Shown: positions 22,638 through 35,585 of the stretch, in pieces
Position numbering within the stretch: position 1 is the first letter of the stretch
Layout of the letters: each line of letters begins with the position of its first letter
From: Leptobrachium leishanense
Taxonomy: Eukaryota > Chordata > Amphibia > Anura > Megophryidae
DNA length: 64,000 nucleotides
Direction of reading: 5' to 3'
Assembly (NCBI GenBank): GCA_009667805.1
Contig: CM019064.1
Span: forward strand, 78,428,400-78,492,399
Made by a program: the position numbers and the translations under genes
The notes under the pieces: model-generated
Databases searched by the model: none
What the model was told of the DNA's origin: nothing
The model's input: the letters and a program-made list of their open reading frames with translations, nothing else

Positions 22638-22795
22638 TATGTGTAACACAGACAAAAGTGAATCCCAGACTCTCTGTATTGTGTAACGCAGACATAAGTA
22701 AATCCCAGACTCCTTGTATTGTGTCCTCTGTATGTGTAATGCAGACATATTGGTAAATCCCAGAGTCCCTGTATTGTATCCTCTCTGTGTATTAT
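22638..22795 (+). repeat. Imperfect tandem repeat, about 55 bp x 3
   Basis: Three units carry GTGTAA(C/T)GCAGACA, then AAATCCCAGACT and TGTATTGTGTCCTCT. They begin immediately after the SINE tail. Confidence 0.75.
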
Positions 22796-23048
22796 TATGT
22801 ATAATACAGAAGTCATCTGTAAATTTGGAGGGGACCCAAAAGTTTCCTAAACTTGTTGGCAGGCCTCTCCATGCAGCCTGTACTGCACTAAGTGGATGAT
22901 GGCCTCTGCATTATAGCAACGGCTATCTTTAAAATCAGAAAGTGTCTGGCTGTTTAAATAAGAGGTGCGGCCTTGAAAGGAAGGAGTGTGTCCAAATTCA
23001 TTTAGGGGGTGCACGAGTTTAGTCAGGCCTAGGGCAGCACAAAACCTA
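22796..23048. other. Unassigned sequence left of the Ngaro-type element
   Basis: No gene was seen. The left end of the retrotransposon is defined at 23049 by comparison of its repeats. Confidence 0.3.
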
Positions 23049-23513
23049 TAAGAATTATACCCTTATCCTCTTCTTACACTTTTTCCCATGTAAGTTACCT
23101 TCTTAAACCTACTAACCCCCCCAGGCCCCCCCCTTTCCCGTAAATGAAAACACAACAAAGTATTGGCATTTTGAAAAGGTCACGTCTTTTATTACTTAAG
23201 GCCAAATTCTTTGCCTCTAAGGCAGAATTATTATTATCGATCCTCGTATGCCAAATTCGCTACACCAGATAACACTGGCAGCCAGATAACACTGGCAACT
23301 GCAATGCACCACAAGCATTGCCCAGAAATAGCGCCCCACGTGGCTAAGCAGGCTGACCACACATCTGCTCAGTTTATTTTTATGGCAGATAACAGGCCGA
23401 GAGGATCTGCAAACCAGGAAGGCACTTGAGCTTGGCCGTACGAACCACACTCACCACGTACACTGCAGACCATCCCCCCACTATCACCCTCCACGTGCCA
23501 GGCCGCCTATTTC
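23049..23513 (-). repeat. Ngaro repeat B2
   Basis: This 465-bp segment matches 24223-24685 almost base for base, starting TAAGAATTATACCCTTATCC and ending at CAGGCCGCCTATTTC. It is the distal terminal copy on the minus strand. Confidence 0.95.
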
Positions 23514-23983
23514 ACGGCTCATCCGTAACCTAAACCATGTCCATCTTAAATCGCAATCCCCCAGCTGTGGCCAACCAAACCACCAGCTGGCTTCCTGCCA
23601 CATGGTAAAGTACCCAAACTTGGGATACTGTCTGATCGATAATAATTACTCTAACCATGCTTTTAATCAAAGACAATCCCCCAACCTTGGCCGTTCAAAA
23701 AACCTCAGGCTGGCTTCATGTAACATGGTGTATCACTTGATGCAATAGGTAGACTAACCATGTCGATATTTATACAATCCCCCAGACATGGCCATTTAAA
23801 CCACGAACCAGGTTCATGCGACACGGCATATTTCCATATGGGAAACCACAGGCGGTCTTTCATGAGTGGTGAAATCACCACTCCATTGCCCCTATCTGTG
23901 GTGCTTCTGCTGCGTGACCTTTCCGACGTTGTAGAGAACCAGCATCTCTGAAAGAGAAAATAAAACGGGGTGGGTTGGGTGGG
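23514..23983 (-). other. Ngaro unique segment between A2 and B2
   Basis: The segment holds three diverged internal repeats built around CAATCCCCCA(G/A)(C/A), TGGCC and CATG(G/C)(T/G) words (near 23550, 23680, 23785). No coding frame is recognised. Confidence 0.55.
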
Positions 23984-24222
23984 AGTAAAAGAAAATTAGT
24001 TGCAATACCAAAATTGTCCCACGCACAGCCTCTTGTATCCTCCCTTCCCCCTCCTTTCCATTGTTTATCTTTCCATTGTACCCAATCACAAAGAGCCATG
24101 CTTCAGCTCACAGAACAAAGCCTATCCCATAGAATAAAGGAAACTCCCTCCTTTGAAACTCTTGTGCAATACAGGGATAATCCTTAAACCTCCTTCATTC
24201 CTAATTAGTCCTTCTCTCGAAC
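23984..24222 (-). repeat. Ngaro repeat A2
   Basis: This 239-bp segment matches A1 (30571-30809) with very few differences, from AGTAAAAGAAAATTAGTTGC to CTTCTCTCGAAC. Confidence 0.95.
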
Positions 24223-24685
24223 TAAGAATTATACCCTTATCCTCTTCTTACACTTTTTCCCATGTAAATTACCTTCTTAAACCTACTAACCCCCCAGCCC
24301 CCCCCTTTCCTGTAAATGAAAACACAACAAAGTATTGGCATTTTGAAAAGGTCACGTCTTTTATTACTTAAGGCCAAATTCTTTGCCTCTAAGGCAGAAT
24401 TATTATTATCGATCCTCGTATGCCAAATTCGCTACACCAGATAACACTGGCAGCCAGATAACACTGGCAACTGCAATGCACCACAAGCATTGCCCAGAAA
24501 TAGCACCCCACGTGGCTAAGCAGGCTGACCACACATCTGCTCAGTTTATTTTTATGGCAAATAGCAGGCCGAGAGGATCTGCAAACCAGGAAGGCACTTG
24601 AGCTTGGCCGTACGAACCACACTCACCCCGTACCCTGCAGACCATCCCCCCACTATCACCCTCCATGTGCCAGGCCGCCTATTTC
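24223..24685 (-). repeat. Ngaro repeat B1
   Basis: The partner of B2, directly adjoining A2. The differences from B2 are few (for example GATAACAGG versus AATAGCAGG near its 3' part). Confidence 0.95.
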
Positions 24686-24756
24686 GCCGCCACCAAAAAT
24701 GAGGACCCTCTTTTTACTGCCACCAAATAAAAAACCCGTGACCTTTTCCTCTTACC

Positions 24757-25317
24757 TCACAACAAACTCCTTATCATGGCTTCGATGCTTTCAGTGAAGA
24801 GTCCATTACCGGCCTCCGATAGGTGGACCCCGTCCCTCCGGAACAACTCCTCGTTAATTGTCTTTATGCCTGTGTGTTCCAAAATCCTTCCCCCTATTTC
24901 CTTCACTGCCTTCTTTGCTGCCTGATTCAATTTTTTCCTACCTCTACACCCTGCCCTCCTATCTCTACAATTTCCCCATGCCAGCCTAGAAATCGCGCTA
25001 GACCAGACAATCCTAACATCTGGTCACTCCCTCCCAAACCACCTAAAAGTCTCCATAACTAACTCCTGAAGTACATGAACTGGTATACTGCCAATATCGT
25101 TACCACCTAAATGTATTATCATAACATCCGGCCTCCCTCATTTTCTCCTGGACGTCTGCGCTATTTCTATCAACTGATCCCACCTCATACCCCTCATTCC
25201 TACCCATCTAATCCCTACTTCCTGGAGACTGAACCCGAGGTTCACTCCCTTCCTTGTGCCTGCAGCATAACGTGCCGCCCAGTGCACGTAGGAGTGTCCC
25301 AGGACCCAGACTCTCAT
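24757..25317 (-). pseudogene. SGNH/GDSL-type hydrolase domain of the Ngaro-type element (two in-frame stops)
   Basis: From the ATG at 25317 a single frame of 186 codons runs to TGA at 24757. Its blocks match SGNH hydrolases: GHSYVHWAARY (residues 7-17, nucleophile Ser9), IIHLGGNDIGS (residues 67-77, oxyanion Gly/Asn72-73) and FRRDGVHLSEAGN (Asp162 and His165). Two TGA codons interrupt it, at 25138-25140 and 25024-25026; both could come from CGA by CpG decay. A polypyrimidine stretch and CAG just upstream (about 25330) look like a splice acceptor, so the domain may have been expressed by splicing. Such hydrolase frames are known in some vertebrate Ngaro elements; the substrate is unknown. It follows the recombinase and ends 72 bp before repeat B1. 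Confidence 0.8.
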
Positions 25318-25449
25318 TGCCCGACCTGGGAAAAAGAAACAAAAAGGAACATATTAACCACCATTTCAAACAAATCACAGAAACCAAAACTTTTTTTTTT
25401 CTTTCTCTTCCCCCCCTCCCTTTCCCCTCCCGCTTTATATGACAACCCC

Positions 25450-26349
25450 TCATTTCCTTAAAGGTCTCACATACCGCATATACGCCTCTGATTTTCATCT
25501 GCCCAATTTTTTAATTTGTTCTGTAGGGCAACCCAGTTCCGCTGCTGTGGTAGCTGCCCCTATCCTGAATGAATGAGGAGCAATGCAACTCCCTTTCCAA
25601 CCAAGACTCTCAACAGCCTTGCGCAAAACCATCTTGAATTGGTACTGCGATAAGTTAGTACCATCCTTGTGCCTCAGAAACATGTGGCCAGTTGCCGGAG
25701 CCACCTCCAAGTATCCCCTCACACATCCCAATGGACAGACTTCCCCAGCCTGCGCCCTAGCAGCGACCCACACCCCCTTTCCTTCTCTATCCGTTTTCGA
25801 TTTCCTTATTAACACCAACACGGCCCCCTCTGTCACTCTCACGTCCTCCCTCATTAAACCTGACTGGGTGGAATGTCTGCTTGGAGCGACCAGCTCCCCG
25901 ATCCTTAAAGCCATTGAAAAAGATAAAACAAAAGCCGCCCTAAACAGCTTAGCCTCATACCCATCCTTACAGACCTTGCCAAGTATTCGCCCCAAAGCTA
26001 CCAGCCTCTCTCGCGTTATCGGCTCCCTCTTATCACTGCACCTGTCCCCCATTGTACCCCATCCTCTCAAAATCTTCCTGACAACAAATCTTTTAGTAAC
26101 ATCCCTCTCTTCCCTTAACCGAGCAAAGTACGAAATACCAGCTAAAATATTTCCTAGTAATCCCCTCTTTATCCCCTTACCCCTTAAATTCTCCAAGTAT
26201 TCTAAGAACACCCTATCTGCTCCCCCTTCCCGACTCCTTCTAAACTCACTCCATTCCCTCCAATGTTTGCTGTACAATACCCACGTCTTTGGTGCCAACG
26301 ATCTCCTCACCAACTCACCGATGACCTCTATCTGTTCCCAATCTGCCAA
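25450..26349 (-). pseudogene. Tyrosine recombinase of the Ngaro-type element (one in-frame stop)
   Basis: The frame starts at ATG 26349, overlapping the RNase H end, and would end at TGA 25450. The N-terminal part is a core-binding-like domain (APKTWVLYSKHWREW, FLEYLENLRGKG). The catalytic part has the first arginine in SMALRIGELV, a KSKTD block, HSFRIGAATTAA with the H-x-x-R pair, and a C-terminal EAYMRYVRP holding the probable nucleophile tyrosine. A TGA at 25495-25497 interrupts it between GR and KSEAY, where relatives have tryptophan. The enzyme would integrate the circular DNA copy without a target duplication. All catalytic residues are still readable around the stop. Confidence 0.9.
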
Positions 26350-27948
26350 AGAAACGAAGGGCAGCCTTCACCTTGCAGATTCGCTTCCGGCGCCAACCGA
26401 CGGAAAACATCCCACTTGAACCGAGACAATGCATCCGCCACCACATTTTCTACCCCCGGGATATGCTTAGCTTTAAAGTTTATATTGTTCTGCAAACATA
26501 ACAATACCAAATACCTCACGTAGGCTATAACCTGAGGAGATGATGCTGACATGCTATTCATCACCTGGACCACACCCTGGTTATCTGACCAAAACAAAAT
26601 GCTTTTATTCGCCAGTTCTTTCCCCCACAACTGAACCGCTGCCACATTTGGAAAGAGCTCCAGCAACACCAAATTTGTAATCCAACCTTTCTGAATCCAC
26701 TCCTGCGGCCATTCCCCAGCACACCATCTTCCACTCAAGTATGCTCCAAAACCAGAACCTCCACAGCAACTGAAAACAGCTGTATCTCTTCCGCTGTGAC
26801 CCTCTCTTCCCAGATTCTCACCCCATTAAAATCCCTCAAGAAGAAATCCCACACTCTGAAATCCGCCTTAACCTGCTGGCTTACCCAAATCCTGAAATTC
26901 GGCTTGGTGACTCCCCTGGTACAAATTTCCATACGCCTCTTGAATATCCTACCTACTGGAATCACCCTACAGGCAAAATTCAGCAAACCCAACAGCTTCT
27001 GCAACTCCCTAAGCTTGATTTTCTCCATTTACATTGCCTGCCGAATAGCCAACCTCAGTTTCTCCACCTTATCCTCCGGCAACCTGCATAGCTGATTCAC
27101 CGAATCAATCTCGATGCCCAAAAACGTCAACTTAACACAGGGCCCTTCTGACTTGTCCCCTGCCACCGGGACCCCTAGCTGGCCAAACGTCCTTAACAGC
27201 ACCTCCATGACACTGCCACATTCTCCTGTCCCTTTGGCGCCCACTATCATGAAGTCATCCAAATAATGCACCATACTCTTACATCCTGATTTTTCGTCCA
27301 CCAACCAGTGCAAAAATGTACTAAACGTTTCAAAATGAGCGCATGATATCGAACACCCCATGGGCAAACACTTGTCTATGTAGAATTGTCCATTGAACTT
27401 ACACCCCATCAACCGAAAACTATCTGGATGCAACGGCAACAGCCTGAAAGCCGATTCTATGTCGTCAACCTTAGCCAACTCAGCCCCCCATCCAGCCTCA
27501 CGTACCAAACTCACTGCCTGATCCAACGACTGGTAAGTAACTGAAGAATCTTCCTGACTTATAGCATCGTTCACCGACTGCCCTCTCGGATAAGACAAAT
27601 GCTGGATCATCCTGTATTTCCCCTTTTCCTTCTTAGGCACAACCCCCAGGGGCGAAATCACCAGCTTCTCTATTGGCGACTTTAAAAATGGACCAGCCAT
27701 CCTACCTAGTAAAACCTCCTTCTCCAACTTCTCTATGTTTCTATGTTCTCCTTCAAGACCTCTGGTAGCTCATACGCTGATTTCAAATTTTTTACTCTCT
27801 TACCCCCCATCACATGTCCCATAACCGGTATCCTGAATCCCTCGCGAAAACCGCTACTCAGTACCTCCCTATCCTCTTCTTTCGGGTACCCTTTCAACTC
27901 AGCCACTAACTCATTTACCCGGACCGGTGTTCTGGCTGGGCCCAGCAT
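26328..27948 (-). pseudogene. Ngaro reverse transcriptase-RNase H (pol), broken
   Basis: The first part (27733-27948) contains RVNELVAELKGYP. The RT (27029-27727) carries PLGVVPKKEKGKYRMIQHLS, KVDDIESAFRLLPLHP, LPMGCSISCAHFE and the catalytic HYLDDFMIVG. RNase H (26328-26738) has FWSDNQGVVQVMNS and KHIPGVENVVADALSRF. Breaks are an 8-bp insertion near 27727-27735 that shifts frame, a TAA at 27029-27031 after RQAM, and a frameshift near 26735. Together RT and RNase H would copy the element RNA. The order RT, RNase H, recombinase and the YLDD motif fit DIRS-order elements. Confidence 0.9.
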
Positions 27949-27965
27949 GCCCTCCTGACCATTTA

Positions 27966-28414
27966 GGCTGGGGTCAGACGAGCGTAGTGTTCACGTCCGT
28001 GATTGCGCCTAAAAGTACGTCCGTGATAGCATGAAAGTAAGTCCATTGGAGCCTGACACATGAAGTACGTCCGCACTGAACTGCGGACGCACAACGGCCG
28101 CGGCAAACGGACGCAGGTTAGGCAAGAACGTAATACTGCTAGAACGGACGTGCGGAGTGCGCCACGTCCACAACGTCTGCATAGCTTTGTGTGTGAGTGA
28201 TGGAGCGAGGTCAGACGGACTGCATTTATACGTCCAGCATTTTTGACGGACAGAATGTTTTTTCATTGTAATTTATTTTCCCCTCCTACATCCGTTAAAA
28301 AATAACTTCAGTGAAAAAACGGACTGTGTGACCACTACTGCGTCATCCGTACTGACGATGTCCGTACTGCACGGACGTACAGCCCGTAGAAATCACGCTC
28401 GTCTGACCCCAGCC
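27966..28414. mobile_element. Harbinger-type MITE, GGTCAGACGAG family, copy 1 (449 bp)
   Basis: The ends GGCTGGGGTCAGACGAGCGT and its inverse are flanked by TTA on both sides (27963-27965 and 28415-28417). It is CpG-rich, has no coding frame and lies inside the Ngaro-type element between gag and pol, so it is younger than that element. The interior (ACGTCCGTG, CTGCGGACGCACAACGG) matches the copy at 40302. Confidence 0.9.
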
Positions 28415-30545
28415 TTACCTGAGGAACGAAAGGAATTATTCCTCCCCGCATTGTTCCGCCTACAATCAAGTCCTGGGTGCGCACCTCCGCAAAACCTACA
28501 GATATGCTTGTACCTGCACCCCATGCCCTTCTCACACCTTTTTTCATTAAAAGCCCAGCATTCCCTTGTTTCCTTCTTCACCGACCTGTTCACCCCCTGC
28601 CCTCCCCCTCCCTGACCATCATACACCCTCACCAACCTGGACCATGTATCCAAAACCTTCACCCCGAAAGCCTTCCTCCCCTTCTTGCCCGTTCCGACAC
28701 TACCCCTCCTAAACTCCTCATCGTAATCCCTCCATGAAAACCCCCCATACGCCGTGGCACAATCTGTGATTAAATGCAAATACCTCAACATACCTTTGAC
28801 CTGACCCGGATGTTTCCCCAAAAAACATTCTGCATAGACTGCGAACCCCTTCACCCATTCCATAAATGATCCCCTTTTCCTAGACTGCTCCCCCCCTCCC
28901 CCTTGCTGCCACGGCCTCCCTAGTAATGGTAAATAAATCCAAATATCTCCCTTCCTGCGCCTTTCTGATTGTCTTAGGCTTTAAATGTGACGACAATGGA
29001 ATTAACCGCGTCCCCTGAAACTCAGACTCCCCCTCACTAACAGACCCGCTGTCCCCCTCATCTGAGTCTGACTCGTTCCCTCTGCCTCTACTGCCCTGCT
29101 TTCTACACATCTTCTTAACCATCCTAAACAGCTTCTTATTCTCCACCCCTCTCCCCCCCTCAGAATCAGAATCAGAGCTGGAATCCGTTTCTGAAACGTC
29201 ACTTGAATCAACAAATCTTTTCCTCTTACCCTTCTTTGCAGCCGTCACCCGATCACCCGTCTGCGATCCGCTTGCTCCTCCTCTGCTGGTTCCCGGTTGC
29301 TCCATGTCCCCAAACCTTGGTGACCGCTCTCTCTCTTCTCCATGCCGTGTTCTTTCCTCGTGGCTGGACGCCCTGGAACCACGCTCCGTGTCCTGTAATT
29401 GCACAATGTCAGTATACGTATCCATTGCATTAGCAAGAAAATTCTGATCCTCTCCCTGAAGCCTGACGTACACATTGCCTGCGCTGTCCTTACCATAAAC
29501 CTGGCTATTTCTGTAAGATCTATCCTCGTAAAATAAGGGGGGCCCCCCCTGCCCTGGCCCTGAACAACATCCCCTGCAAAATCCCGCAATCCACTGGGCG
29601 AGCAATAACCCCTAAACACAGACCCCACCCGGGAACTGCGCTCCCTCTGCACCATGCCAGCCCTGCTGCCCTCTGCGTCTCTCTGGCTGCGCATATTACC
29701 AGTGGGAGTGGGCCTTATTTCAAACTGGTTTCCCCCCGTGCTAAATCTTTTCTGAAAAGTCCTCTGTCCCCCTGTACCTTATGGCCGTGTGCGCCCGCAG
29801 TATCCCTCTGTGTTTGGGCTGCATATGCACTGTCCAAGCCAGCTTCCCCATTCAAATTTGCCGCTGATTCAATGCGATTGGCTCCTGGCCGCTCACATGG
29901 TGCCTGACCATGTGATGGTGGAGCTCTGACGTCATCAGACTGGGCGGAGGGGCTCCTGGGCATGCGCAAATTCCCACGCTGGGAAAAAGAAGATGGCCGC
30001 CGATCGCATGCTGCAAATGGCGGCGGCTGCAGCACGAGTCCCCCCTCCTGCTGGGCACGATCAATGGAGCGATCGAAGCCCGCAGGTATGCGCCGGGAAC
30101 CCACCCCCTCCTGCCCGGGGACATATGGGGTAAAATAAGGGGATGGTTGCCTCCTATTCATATGCCCGGGCTGCTGCTCGGCCGCCGGGTCGCCTGCCCC
30201 CGTCGAGCTATGCAGCGGGACATATGATACGGGCCGAGCACGGGTAGCAGAGGTGGGAAAAGCCGTGGGGGAAGAAGGGGAGTATTGGGTGACAATGGCA
30301 GAACGAACAGAAGAGGATGAGACCGGAGACAAAGGACAGGGGACAGATGGAGAAAGAGAAAAGATACCAGAAACAGGAATAGGAGACGCCGCAGCCGCTG
30401 CGCCTGCTAATACTCCCTGCACCGGACGCCTTGATCCTCCAGATCGGGTCTTCCTCGTCCCCGCTGCCGAGTCCTGCCGTCCTGCTGTCCATGGAGACTC
30501 TCCTTCCAAAAACTCCTTTGGGATGCTCCTCTTCCTTCCAGACAT
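28393..30545 (-). pseudogene. Ngaro Gag-like protein (frameshifted)
   Basis: The start MSGRKRSIPKEFLEG at 30545 follows the A1 repeat and an acceptor-like TTTTACTTACAG. The first part (30545-29715) is rich in proline, serine and alanine. The second (28880-29605) has basic KKGKRKR followed by an acidic serine-rich run and EGRYLDLFTITREAV. The third (28393-28863) contains MLRYLHLITDCATAYGG and a cysteine/histidine cluster, CWAFNEKRCEKGMGCRYKHICRF (split here as CWAFNEKRC and CRYKHICRFCGGAHPGLDC), probably RNA-binding zinc knuckles. Three frames are used, so there are at least two breaks. Gag would package the RNA. The 3' end is cut off by the MITE at 28414. Confidence 0.8.
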
Positions 30546-30570
30546 TTCCAGCGATTTCAGGTGACCTGTA

Positions 30571-30809
30571 AGTAAAAGAAAATTAGTTGCAATACCAAAA
30601 TTGTCCCATGCACAGCCTCTTGTATCCTCCCTTCCCCCTCCTTTCCATTGTTTATCTTTCCATTGTACCCAATCACAAAGAGCCATGCTTCAGCTCACAG
30701 AACAAAGCCTATCCCATAGAATAAAGGAAATTCCCTCCTTTGAAACTCTTGTGCAATACAGGGATAATCCTTAAACCTCCTTCATTCCTAATTAGTCCTT
30801 CTCTCGAAC
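30571..30809 (-). repeat. Ngaro repeat A1 (5' end on the minus strand)
   Basis: The partner of A2. It marks the upstream end of the element and probably holds the promoter, although no promoter motif stands out. Confidence 0.95.
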
Positions 30810-31119
30810 AATACACCACTGACCATAAGCAAGTGCCAGTGTTATCTGCTAAAGCCAAAATGGGCCATACTTAGTCTCTCTCTAAGTGGGAGATACATTC
30901 TAAGATGAGAAACAGAAAACACTTGCAGAATGCCCTTGCCTATCTCCATTCAAGTCTAATTACAGCTTGTGAGATCTGAAGCTCTAAAGATCATTATAAG
31001 CATGTAATTTAAAATTGGTTTTAATGTCATGTCTATCGACATGCTTCTAAGCAATTGATTTAATACCCAACCTCGAATCAGTTCTGAAGAAACCTATAGT
31101 GCTTATATGCAAAAGTTAT
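30810..31119. other. Unassigned sequence
   Basis: No gene or element was recognised between the Ngaro-type element and the next transposon. Confidence 0.3.
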
Positions 31120-31998
31120 CAGGGTTATTCGAAGAGCTCCGAATTGTGGCCGAAAGGTAACTGAACAGTGAAATTCAGCTTGCGGTTACCTTTCCTGGCC
31201 ATTTGGCTATGCAGAGAGCAAGCAGTTCGCCAAATGTTGGCGAATTTCCTGCACATACCATGCCTGTTCGGTGCCTGTTCGAGGGCAGTGAAATCCCCAT
31301 AGAGAAGCAATGCTTTGTCTATTCAGAGAACAAAAAACAGTAGTGAAAAGTTGCCGAATTGCCCTGCTGTTCGGTGGTTTCATTCGACAGGTTTATTCAG
31401 GCAAATCCCATAGGCTTCAATGTTAAAAATATTCCCGTTTTAATATAATATCTAATAAACTGTTGATTATAATATTCTGCAGTAAAAAGTCTCTTTAGTT
31501 ATAGATTTTGTTAGGATCTTTATGTCAATTTTCGGGATGTTTTTGAGAAAACTTTTCTGGTTTTGTTTTTTAAATCGTTTTTTCTTTTTTCTGTAACAGA
31601 CCTTTTTATTATCATTCATTGGATCTTGTATGTAAATTTCAGACATTTTCATTCTGTAGTTTCTTTGCAAACAGCGTTTCACTTTCAAACATTCAAGCGT
31701 ACTGGTTTTTTTTTTCCACTCCATTTGTCTGCAGTGTCGGGTTTTTCCGGCGGCTGCTCTGCGCTGTGATCGGCTCCTGCTCAGGTTTTTCCGACGTGTT
31801 CGGCGGGGTTAATCCAGACGTTTTTGCGGGTTTCAGCGAGCATTCACCGGGTTTTGCAGCGAGTGTTCGTCGGCCCTGTGGTGCTTGCTGAATACACCGC
31901 AGGGTCCCCGAAATAGGATCGCCGAATTGCACCAAATTGAAGCGAACGTAAAGTCACCGAACGTACGTTGACTTTTCGATTCTCTTTGAATAACCCTG
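31120..31998 (-). mobile_element. Non-autonomous DNA transposon, CAGGGTTATTC family, copy 1 (879 bp)
   Basis: The ends CAGGGTTATTCGAAGAGC and the inverse of CAGGGTTATTCAAAGAGAA are present, with TAT directly outside both. The arms contain many TTCGG, CCGAA and TTCGCC words. The centre (about 31440-31720) is AT-rich and matches the copies at 35143 and 39239 in inverted orientation (CAATAAGAGGTCTGTTACAG-like block). No transposase frame is present. Confidence 0.8.
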
Positions 31999-32095
31999 TA
32001 TATATGTGACAATTTCAAGTCAATTAATCAATCAATCAGATAGCACTCTTTAAACTTTGCATACAGCTTGATTTTTAGGTAATAGTGAGCTTGCA

Positions 32096-32362
32096 TAGGT
32101 GTGTGCAGGGGGTGTGCCTGGTGTGCCCAGGCACACCCTCTTTTTGGATGAAGAGGTCCTTCATCACCTCCTACATTGACATTTTAGACATCCCTTATCT
32201 GGTTCATGATGAATAACATAAAAGCTAACTGTATCTCTGCTTACAGGCTTGTTATGTCTAATGAAAATGTGCATTTTTGTGCAAAATCTTCTAAATAAAA
32301 GCTTTCAATTAATAAATGTATCATGGGTGCACACCCTAACGTAATGGGCTGCACACGCCAGT
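32096..32362. mobile_element. Small MITE with GTGTGTGCAG ends
   Basis: The left end GGTGTGTGCAGGGGGTGTGC is mirrored by the right end (inverse: GGCGTGTGCAGCCCATTACG). A short internal palindrome GGTGTGCCCAGGCACACC lies at about 32120. No coding frame is present. Confidence 0.5.
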
Positions 32363-32992
32363 ATCTGCTTGTGCAAGTGCTTAGTGAACCTTTCAACTGA
32401 AGGATCTCACTCTTTAGGAGAGTGTCAGTGAATTGAAGCCACTACGTTCGCCAATCATTCAGCAACTACAGTCATTGCTGGATGTTCAGAACAGACCGAG
32501 AAAGTGGTTCATTTAATCAAACCCCCGTTCTGGTACAAGGAATTAATGATATATGTAATTCAGTCCCATCAGATATTGTTGATGATCTAACTGTTACTGT
32601 TTAAGATGATAGCAGTCACGCTGCAGCTGGTGTCAACTTACTAGCAGCTACAATAATAGGTTTGTGATCAGGTAGTGCTATGCAGGCTGCTGGGTCATGG
32701 TCATACATAGCCTGCTGGAGGAGGTGGGCTCTGTATACAGGGGAGGCTACTAGAGACTGAGCGCAAATGTAAAAGAAAGGCAACATAGCTTAAACGATTT
32801 ACATAAATCCCTGCAGACATAACGAACTATGCAGGGAGTCGGGAGATAGACAAAGGGGCAGGGGAATTCCATTTACATAACCAATGCAGTTAACAGAATT
32901 CTTGAAATATGACTTGCGTGTCCATCACAAATTGTCCTAAACCTATACAGATCCTTGCCACATGCCAGAAATTTTAAATTTTTGAACATATA
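32363..32992. other. Unassigned sequence
   Basis: Nothing recognisable was found. Confidence 0.3.
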
Positions 32993-34612
<1,620 letters not shown>

Positions 34613-35142
34613 TAAGTAAACCATAATGCACTATGCATGAGGTCAATGTCTGCAGTAGAAAGATAATATATTTAATAAGTTCCTGAGTTTGTTAGAAATT
34701 GTGTTAGATTAGTTATTGTAAATCACTGCAAAAACTGTCGGTGTTATATAAAAAATAATAATGACCCTTGAGCATCGCCCTCTTTTCCTATTAGTCCCAT
34801 TTTTCAGACTTGTTAATGTTATGTTTCTTTTGTTCTAACCATTGTACAGCACTGAGATATATGTTGGTGCTTTATATAAACCTAGTATGTTTATAAATGT
34901 TGCGGTGGTGCCTCTCATGGTGCAGGAGTCTTGGGTAGAGCAGTTTTGTTTACTCTAAAGCACCATCTACTGGTCCACATCAATAAATAATTTTACAATA
35001 GCATATGTGAGTCAACCTGTATCCTCATTAGACTGGTGTGGCATATATTTATTTATGATGTCCCGGAGAAAGACATCATGTGAGAGCTAAGATATTGATC
35101 TGGTCAGATATAAATAACCAGTCCTAATTTTTCGAACAGTTA
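34613..35142. other. Unassigned sequence with an L2-like tail fragment
   Basis: The piece 34750-34895 has CATTGTACAGCACTGAGATA and GGTGCTTTATATAAAC, typical of the 3' end of L2-like LINEs on the plus strand. The rest was not recognised. Confidence 0.4.
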
Positions 35143-35585
35143 ATGGGTTACACAGAATGCACCTAAATTTCAGTGCTTTCTCATTCGGTGTATTTCGGCA
35201 ATTCCAGTTCACCGTCCCTGCGGTGAATTCACCATTCGCTTCCCCAAAGTGCGGCAAACGTGGAGCTGCTGAAGACCGCGGCCAAACGACGAACTCCGAA
35301 GACTGCTGAACTGACCGTAAACCAGACCACCGAACTACAGAGAAAAAAAACAGGCCTCTGCTATTCTTCTAAAAAGTGTTTAAACCAATAAACATGTGTG
35401 GAAATAATAAAAAAAATGTCCTATAAAAAATAATAAGATGGTCTGTTACATAATTAAAAAAGCCATATAAGAAATTGAGAATCAAAGATTTTGCCTAAAA
35501 AAATACAATAAAAGATAAAATAAATAAAAGGACGGTTTGCTGAAAATGAAAAGAAAAAACGGTTGAAAATAAAAAAAACACACCC

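Larger units (their letters stand above)
23049..30809 (-). mobile_element. Ngaro-type (DIRS order) tyrosine-recombinase retrotransposon
   Basis: Split direct repeats define it. Reading the minus strand: A1 (30809-30571), gag, RT-RNase H, tyrosine recombinase, SGNH hydrolase, B1 (24685-24223), A2 (24222-23984), a unique segment, and B2 (23513-23049). A1/A2 and B1/B2 pairs are nearly identical, and A2 abuts B1 directly, which is the order reported for Ngaro elements. No target duplication is needed because integration uses a recombinase. The element is complete in outline but every gene has at least one break, and a MITE sits between gag and pol. Confidence 0.9.

Noticed and set aside
25583..26419. 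A 278-codon plus-strand frame
   Set aside because: It is antisense to the tyrosine recombinase, whose catalytic motifs lie on the minus strand. The plus-strand translation shows no domain.
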